Below, piece after piece: positions 58,924-64,000 of a stretch of 64,000 nt of DNA. The stretch spans positions 24,588,001 to 24,652,000 of the forward strand of contig JAYKYS010000005.1 of the NCBI GenBank assembly GCA_036924285.1, given 5' to 3'. This DNA comes from Asterella californica (lineage: Eukaryota > Streptophyta > Marchantiopsida > Marchantiales > Aytoniaceae). How positions within the stretch are numbered: position 1 is the stretch's first letter; the number at the start of each line of letters is the position of its first letter. The notes under the pieces are model-generated. The model searched no databases, was not told where the DNA came from, and saw only the letters and a list, made by a program, of their open reading frames with translations. A program made the translations under genes and the position numbers.

Positions 58924-59416
58924 CAGTAGACTCTCTCTAATTGCATCGTGTCGGTGAAATCAAAAAGTTATGCATTTAACAGGATATGCAAATAAAGAAT
59001 TTGACTCAAACAAATATTTTGATTATTGTTCGAGTACAAATGGTGTGAAAAACTAAGTAATTGCAGCTTGTTTACGCCGATCCAATATTTTCTTCACAAG
59101 TTTGTGATAATGTTTATTTAATACTAGCAAATCATCAGAGAATATCTGCTCACCTTGTACAGAGAATACCTTGCTCACCAAAAATATGGCCAAAGATACA
59201 AAAAGGTAACTATTTATGCTTATATGATCAAAATGAACGGCTGAGATAGTTTCCAGATCTCCTTTAACTACATAATTAACCAAAACTTTTGTACAATATA
59301 CAATTAAGAATTATGCAGTTATCCTCGTTAAACCATCACCGTTCCCGTCTATTACGCAAATAAACAACATGCATTCAGAGGGTTGGACACTCTCTAAATG
59401 CATGTTTTATCAACTG
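58924..59416 (-). mobile_element. Shortened pogo/Tigger-like DNA transposon
   Basis: Both ends read inward as CAGT (CAGTAGACTCTCTC from 58924; CAGTTGATAAAACATGC on the opposite strand from 59416), each preceded by TA as expected for TA target duplication. Between them, on the minus strand, lies a transposase C-terminal remnant. At 493 bp it is a deletion derivative. Confidence 0.5.
59020..59283 (-). pseudogene. C-terminal fragment of a pogo/Tigger-like transposase
   Basis: The frame ends KKILDRRKQAAIT, then a TAG, then FFTPF. In pogo/Tigger transposases the C terminus commonly carries a PCNA-binding type motif (ITxFF), and here the stop takes the place of one residue of such a motif (CAG to TAG). 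No DDD catalytic region remains. Confidence 0.45.
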
Positions 59417-59459
59417 TACTCCGGGTAACTGATCTTTGATATTAAGTGAGCCATAAGCC

Positions 59460-59696
59460 TAAGTTCGAGTGGCCCTATTGGTAGGTAGAGTCAGGTTTCA
59501 TACTCACGGTTCGAATCCATCAATCATAACTCACGAACTCAATATCATCCCCCACGGCCTTGTACAGGCAGCAGGGGGATGTAGCTTCTGGAGAGGGGCG
59601 CGTTTAAAACATTGGCTACCGCGCATTTAGCAGTAATCGAGATTGAAGAAGACTGCGTAAAGGTACCTTGCGGCTATAAATATTTCCAAAAAAAAT
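59460..59696 (+). mobile_element. tRNA-derived SINE-like element
   Basis: An A-box-like TGGCCCTATTGGTAG (59470-59484) and a perfect B box GGTTCGAATCC (59508-59518) form the internal RNA polymerase III promoter. A non-tRNA body follows, and a poly-A tract (59688-59695) ends it. It does not fold as a tRNA. Part of the body, CCCCACGGCCTTGTACAG, recurs at 28804-28821. No clear flanking duplication. Confidence 0.5.
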
Positions 59697-60212
59697 GGCC
59701 GCTTGGGAATTACTTAAACGGTGCCCTCGCCTTCTTGCGTCAATGTAAATGATTATGGTCTGCCTAGGGTGTTTGCATTACTTTCTACCTTCGCGTGTTC
59801 GGCGTTCGGCAGGATGCATGCCGTGCCGTAACCAGTCGCTGTTACGTGACGCAGTAACTACACGCGGACTTGTACCGACCGGCGTTCAACTTCTTTTGTC
59901 CTCGTTGTTTCCTGCCTCGTTGAAACGCTGCAACCTCGTTCTTTCCCGCCTCGTTCTTTCCTGCCTCGTTCAAACGCTGCTTTGCTTTCTTTCTCGCTCC
60001 TCGTTCGATACCGATAGCCATATAGTGATGTGTTCTGTTCTTTCGCTATCGAACCGATTCCTTCTTATACGAGCCGCTGGGATCAACTTGCAACCGCGGG
60101 AGGATGTCGCTCGCTTGCTTCTTTCTCTATCGTCCGAGCACCTTTTCGGTATTAGTGACGGACTGCGTTGTTTGCGTTGTTGGAGACCGTCACTACTCGC
60201 TTCAGTCCTGCG
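59697..60212. other. Upstream region of the Rep-like gene
   Basis: C/T-rich (CTCGTTCTTTCC repeats at 59930-59970). The plus-strand frame from 59749 overlaps the gene start in another frame and is probably chance. Confidence 0.35.
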
Positions 60213-62444
60213 ATGGCTAGATGTGCAGCCATACGACCAGCTGCTGCTGATGAAGTCGCAGACCATGCCGAATCTCTATCGCCATCCACGTCTACACCTG
60301 AACGCGTGTTAAATCGCATGCGTTTCTACCCAGCGAGACTTCGAATTTACGAGCCGCCACAAGATAAGTTGTCTCGAACGTGGTAGTTCATGCTTGCGAG
60401 CCATCCAGTATTGTTGCTGAAGCCGATGATGATCTTGCCGATAAGGACCTCTTGTGTATTCCCTCCACTCCTTCTACGCGACTCGCTTCCCCTGTTCAAC
60501 TTCAGTCGGTTCCGTCCAGTCCTTCCACTGCTCAAGACAACCTAGAGGACCATAGTTTTGACTGTTTCGAGGCCGTCTGCTCTCACTCGTCTCTGTCGTG
60601 TCCTTTGGACCATTTTTGAAGACCTCTCACTTCACCCCCGTATCCTGTTTATTCCAGAAGTGTTCGGTCTTTCTCGGATGTAGAGCTCTACAGGTATAGG
60701 TCTTATGTTTATCTTGATTTTCATTACAGTTCTGTTCCACCCGAATTTCGACTTCCTGCCCTGGATTATGTTCTCATTTCTAAGTCCTTCTCCATACCTC
60801 TAACTTGTCTTCAGGCGCTTGTGGGCCCTTTTCATTATATCGAAAGTGAAGGAGCATGGATAGTGTTACGGGATTGTAACTCGAAGCTGTTTTGCTATCC
60901 CAAATTTCTTCAGTTTAGCACTGATCCTTCCCTTCTAAAACCTACAGTTGTTGTTGTCTATCGTTTACACTGTATCCATTGCATCTGCCAGGACGTTGAC
61001 CCCAAGGTTTTTAGGTTTGCTTGTAAACATTTCTCTTTTCGACATGTTATTGAGACGAGCAGCAAGAGCGCGTCGTCAGACGCTACCACCTCTGACGGCG
61101 GACACACGTCGAGTTCCCATCCCCAAACGACTTGAGCTCTCTTTCACAGTTAATGGTATTGGAGCGGACCTTGATGTCGAAAAGTGTTGGCCCCTTCTCT
61201 GTGTCTTCCTTCAGGACGAGTGCAGCAGCGGTTTGCTTTCCATTGAAAGAGGGGGAACTCTTTTGCATCTGCATGTGCAAGGTGTAATTTGTCTTGAGGC
61301 TAGCAGTACTTTGCAGGTCAAGCAACGTTTGCTCGCAGTTCTTGGCTGGAAGGGAGTTGATAGACCTGTAGGAGGGGAAGTCTGTGTCAAAGCTTTGACT
61401 AATCGGGGCCTGCATACCTTTGTAGGTATGGTGGGCTACTGCATGAAGGACAAGACTGAGGCTCATCATAAATCCTCGATGAAAAATATTACTGACAGTA
61501 TGCTTGAGGATGGAGAAGAATTGTTTACCTTTTTTGGTGCTGCAGATACGAAAAACCGTGTGGAATTAAACCACAACAATATCCTCCAACGGGCCCTCCA
61601 GTTCAACAAATACAGGAGCAGGCACCCATTAGGTACAACTTTGAGAACCTGCCTCAGGTCGATGATCAAATCGGGTAAGTATAGTCCTTCCTGTAGATGG
61701 TTAATGACATGTGGGATCCAGAAAACCAGGAGTGACTCTCTGTGGAAGACGATTGTTCGACCCGAAACTGTGACTATAGCAGACATCGACAACGTTTTTT
61801 TTGCACAAACATGCGCTCGGTATTTTACAGTAGAGCAACCTGACGTCGATCTTGTTGATGAGGAGGAGGAGTATATTATGGCTGTCTCTCCTGGTCTGCA
61901 AAGAACTAGGACGGTCCCCAACTTCGAGCAAGTGCACGCCTTGCCCGACTACATGCCCGTATGTAGTGCATTGGAGCGTAACCTTGCTGCTGACAGGGCG
62001 TTTGAAGGTTTTTTTCTCTGCTATATATCGCGTGAAAGGTTACTGACAGCCCGTTTGAAACTGTTTTTGTCTGCTATATATCGCGTGAATGACACCAAAT
62101 GCTATTCTTCAATGCCAGTAACAGCCACCCATAGACTGTCTTTTTCTCTTGCAGGCACCTCACCGCTGCGTAGCAGACCTGAGGGTACTGGGGGAGCGAA
62201 GATACTGCTCGCTGACTGCATTCCTGTCACGACTTTCGTCTATCCAGAAAAGACGGTTCGGCTGCGGTTTCTTTTCCACTGTTTGCAGAAAATGCACGAT
62301 TTTCATCTTTCCAAAAAAGCCAGTTCGCCTGCGGTTTGGTTTCTGCTGTTTCGTTCTCTGTTGCTGGCAGCTCACCATAGCTTGCAAAGCGAAGACAAAT
62401 GGTTATTTCACTGTTATTTTGCAGTCCACTCTATAGACAGTTAG
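60213..62444 (+). pseudogene. Rep-like HUH endonuclease of a transposon (copy 1), broken
   Basis: Starts at ATG 60213 (MARCAAIRPAAADEV). The reading shifts frame at about 60365, has a CGA-to-TGA type stop at 60617-60619, passes a Cys/His cluster (HCIHCICQ...ACKHF) at about 60965-61035, shifts again at about 61030-61090, then enters a Rep nuclease domain. Motif I is FTVNG (61143-61157), motif II HLH (His codons at 61266 and 61272), motif III YCMKD (Tyr 61437-61439, Lys 61446-61448). These are the metal-binding and nicking residues of Rep/HUH single-strand nucleases. ALQFNKY, RWLM and ADIDNVFF follow and are shared with copy 2, so they are a real domain. From about 61990 the frame runs through local tandem repeats and is probably not original. 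No helicase Walker motif is seen. Candidates: replitron-like transposon, or an integrated CRESS-DNA replicon gene. Confidence 0.7.
61991..62096 (+). repeat. ~52-bp tandem duplication in the 3' part of the Rep-like gene
   Basis: CTGACAGGGCGTTTGAAGG...CTGCTATATATCGCGTGAA at 61991 is repeated at 62043 as CTGACAGCCCGTTTGAAAC...CTGCTATATATCGCGTGAA. A second local repeat, RGTTCGSCTGCGGTTT, is at 62257 and 62322. Confidence 0.8.
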
Positions 62445-62675
62445 CTGTATATAATGCGGGACAGTTAGCCTCGCTCTGGTGTTACTGTCCAGACAACTGA
62501 ACTCTTAAGTTATGTTCACTTCTTGTCGCTGTTTGGTTATGTTCACAACTGAACCGTCCCTCTTGCCACCTTTCCTTTCCTTGCCTGTAATAAACACGAG
62601 CCTTTTCGCTTATGATGTCCAAGAGGCCGTGTGAATAGAAAACTTTGGAGCTGCGGGAGTCAGCAACTTGTCCAG

Positions 62676-62748
62676 AAAAAAGCTGGTTTATTAACAGTTG
62701 TAATAAACCAACTTGTAAAAAAACAGTTGTAATAAACCAGCTTTTTTT
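62676..62748. repeat. Perfect 18-bp inverted repeat downstream of the Rep-like gene
   Basis: AAAAAAGCTGGTTTATTA (62676-62693) pairs with TAATAAACCAGCTTTTTT (from 62730). Between them ACAGTTGTAATAAACCA occurs twice as a direct repeat (62694-62710 and 62723-62739). It may be a terminal hairpin of the Rep-bearing element or an rho-like fold by chance of repetition. Confidence 0.75.
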
Positions 62749-62852
62749 TCTTGAAACTTCTCGTCTTCAGTAACCATGTGAATGAAGTGAATTAACCATG
62801 TGAATTAAACTGCTCGTGTATTAAACTGCTCGTCTGCAGTAACCTCTCCAGT

Positions 62853-63031
62853 TGTGCAGTAACCAACAGAACCGGCAGAAAGAATAATACTGCCTGTGAA
62901 AATATTCTTCACGCGTTAAGAAACGAGGTCCGAAATATTTATGTCTGTAAGAGGCGTTCTCAAGAAACCGACAGAACCGCCAGGAGGAATATTACTGCAT
63001 GTGATAATATTTTTCAAGCGTAAAGAACGAC
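62853..63031 (+). repeat. ~113-bp tandem repeat, two diverged copies
   Basis: AACCAACAGAACCGGCAG...AATACTGCCTGTGAAAATATTCTTCACGCG is repeated as AACCGACAGAACCGCCAG...TTACTGCATGTGATAATATTTTTCAAGCG. No coding region. Confidence 0.7.
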
Positions 63032-63165
63032 GTTGTGGCAAGATCGTCGACCTCCACATTTAAGACTGCGCCTAGAATAAGCTACTTGTTCATTTTTTCG
63101 TCAAATAAAGCCACAGTGCTCATCGGCCCTCAATAGGAACCACTCAACCCAAAAAGAGGTAGACC

Positions 63166-63179
63166 AAACCCTAAACCCT
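63166..63179 (+). repeat. Interstitial telo-box (AAACCCTAAACCC)
   Basis: Two units of the plant telomere repeat CCCTAAA, about 50 bp downstream (in tRNA sense) of tRNA-Glu. Telo-boxes are common in plant promoters of translation genes. Confidence 0.6.
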
Positions 63180-63228
63180 TTGTACTGGCACGCCAAAAGG
63201 AAAAGGTAGTCTGATCACTCGGGAGCTT

Positions 63229-63301
63229 TTCCGTTGCCGGGACTCGAACCCGGATCGCTCGGGTGAGAGCCGAGTATCCTAACCATCTAGACTACAACGG
63301 A
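63229..63301 (-). tRNA. tRNA-Glu (anticodon CUC)
   Basis: The reverse complement starts TCCGTTGTAGTCTAGATGG and ends GCAACGGA plus A. The anticodon loop is CTCTCAC within CTCGG/CCGAG, the T loop GTTCGAGTC. Complete cloverleaf of the plant nuclear type; a T4 tract lies about 25 bases downstream. Confidence 0.97.
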
Positions 63302-64000
63302 AGATGGATGGATCTCGACAACAGAGCTATTAGAATGATAGAGCAGAAGAAATTTGTTAACTGAGGGGTCAGTACAGTGGAGCGTACAGCGGGCAATGAC
63401 CCTTTCCAAGGATGCACAGAGACCCCAATATTGCTGATTTGTCGTGTCAATCGTAAATATCTCATTTGTATCTTACTTAGAAAACAAGTAAGCAAGGTTA
63501 TTAACCGCGAGGCATGAAATGGCATGTGAATCGAAAGACATGAAAAGTCAGAACTGAACTTCAGAGCGTCTTCACATGAACATCCTGGAGTTGGTTTACG
63601 TCGTTTGGTAATAAGAAAGAAAAGCGTTAATGTACATCAAGATCAAAGTTACAGTTACAGAGTGCACATCGGAACTAAATTACAGTTTTAGAGTTTAGTG
63701 TATGAATAATTATATAATACCTGCGTGAACTACTTTGTTGACTCGAAGTTTATGCCTGATACGATGCTTAGCTCTGTATTGTGACGTCGCCGACTTAGGA
63801 TGTTTGAAATCTGTAATGCCTTGGAAAAGAAAACCTTTCTTATGGGTTTGAAAAATAGAGGGAAGCATGTTCTAAGCAGGGGCTTAACACTCACACGGGT
63901 GTTATAGGTCTTAAACCCCGAGTATGAATATAAAAGCATAAAAATAAAAATTCTTTTTCTTTTCCTATTGTATTTTGAGTATGAAAAAATGAGTCTTTCT
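63302..64000. other. Gene-free stretch to the window end
   Basis: No gene recognised. AAACCCCGAGTATGA near 63913 also occurs at 29816, each followed by ATTCTTT and GTATTYTGAGT, so both are pieces of one dispersed repeat. Confidence 0.4.

Noticed and set aside
60213..62444. Helitron RepHel protein
   Set aside because: Helitrons have two-tyrosine Rep plus a large Pif1-type helicase; here there is a single YxxKD motif and no helicase motif in 62 kb to 64 kb.

Overview
The window reads as nuclear DNA of a land plant, probably an early-diverging one (bryophyte or lycophyte), but the species cannot be fixed from sequence alone. Supporting signs are plant-type tRNA genes (Ile-AAU, Val-CAC, Glu-CUC), short GT-AG introns in the one host gene, a Ty3/gypsy chromovirus with an initiator-Met-tRNA primer site, and TTTAGGG-type telo-boxes. 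Only one host protein gene could be modelled: a seven-exon gene at 25049-27902 for a 480-residue protein with four CBS domains (AMPK-gamma/SNF4-like). Its second intron carries a perfect 32-bp inverted repeat. Almost everything else is mobile DNA, much of it nested.

Layout. 1-1430: AT-rich, with perfect short hairpins. 1440-10955: an inverted pair of copies of one LTR family (family C); the right-hand copy is split by a gag-only retroelement of the same family (5079-9922). 11749-18186: chromovirus G1 (minus strand, TSD TTTGG, many lesions). 18190-23700: decayed repeats and a tandem array abutting tRNA-Ile. 25049-27902: the CBS gene. 28400-31190: no gene seen. 31192-38822: decayed retroelement A, with a family-C LTR inside its 3' LTR. 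40483-46144: chromovirus G2 (plus strand, TSD AATAC, intact gag, most of integrase deleted). 46331-52181: unit B (TSD GTTGG), related to A and carrying a 781-codon accessory frame interrupted by two stops. G2 and B both sit in the first copy of a ~0.9-kb tandem duplication whose second copy (52480-53400) preserves the empty site of B. 53951-54885: remnant of an HUH-endonuclease (Rep-like) gene. 56600-57560: tandem repeats. 57684-57757: tRNA-Val. 57921-58284: a foldback element. 58924-59416: a pogo/Tigger-like remnant. 59460-59696: a tRNA-derived SINE. 60213-62444: a fuller but broken Rep-like HUH gene. 63229-63301: tRNA-Glu.

The most novel material is (i) the two related Rep-like HUH genes, with motifs FTVNG, HLH and YxxKD, no helicase seen and a distinctive conserved tail, and (ii) the A/B retroelement family, whose coding and non-coding parts are saturated with GAAGAC/GTCTTC and which carries a coiled-coil accessory frame downstream of integrase. 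The host gene and the tRNAs look functional. Nearly every element frame is broken, often by CGA-to-TGA or TGG-to-TGA/TAG changes typical of decay of methylated DNA.
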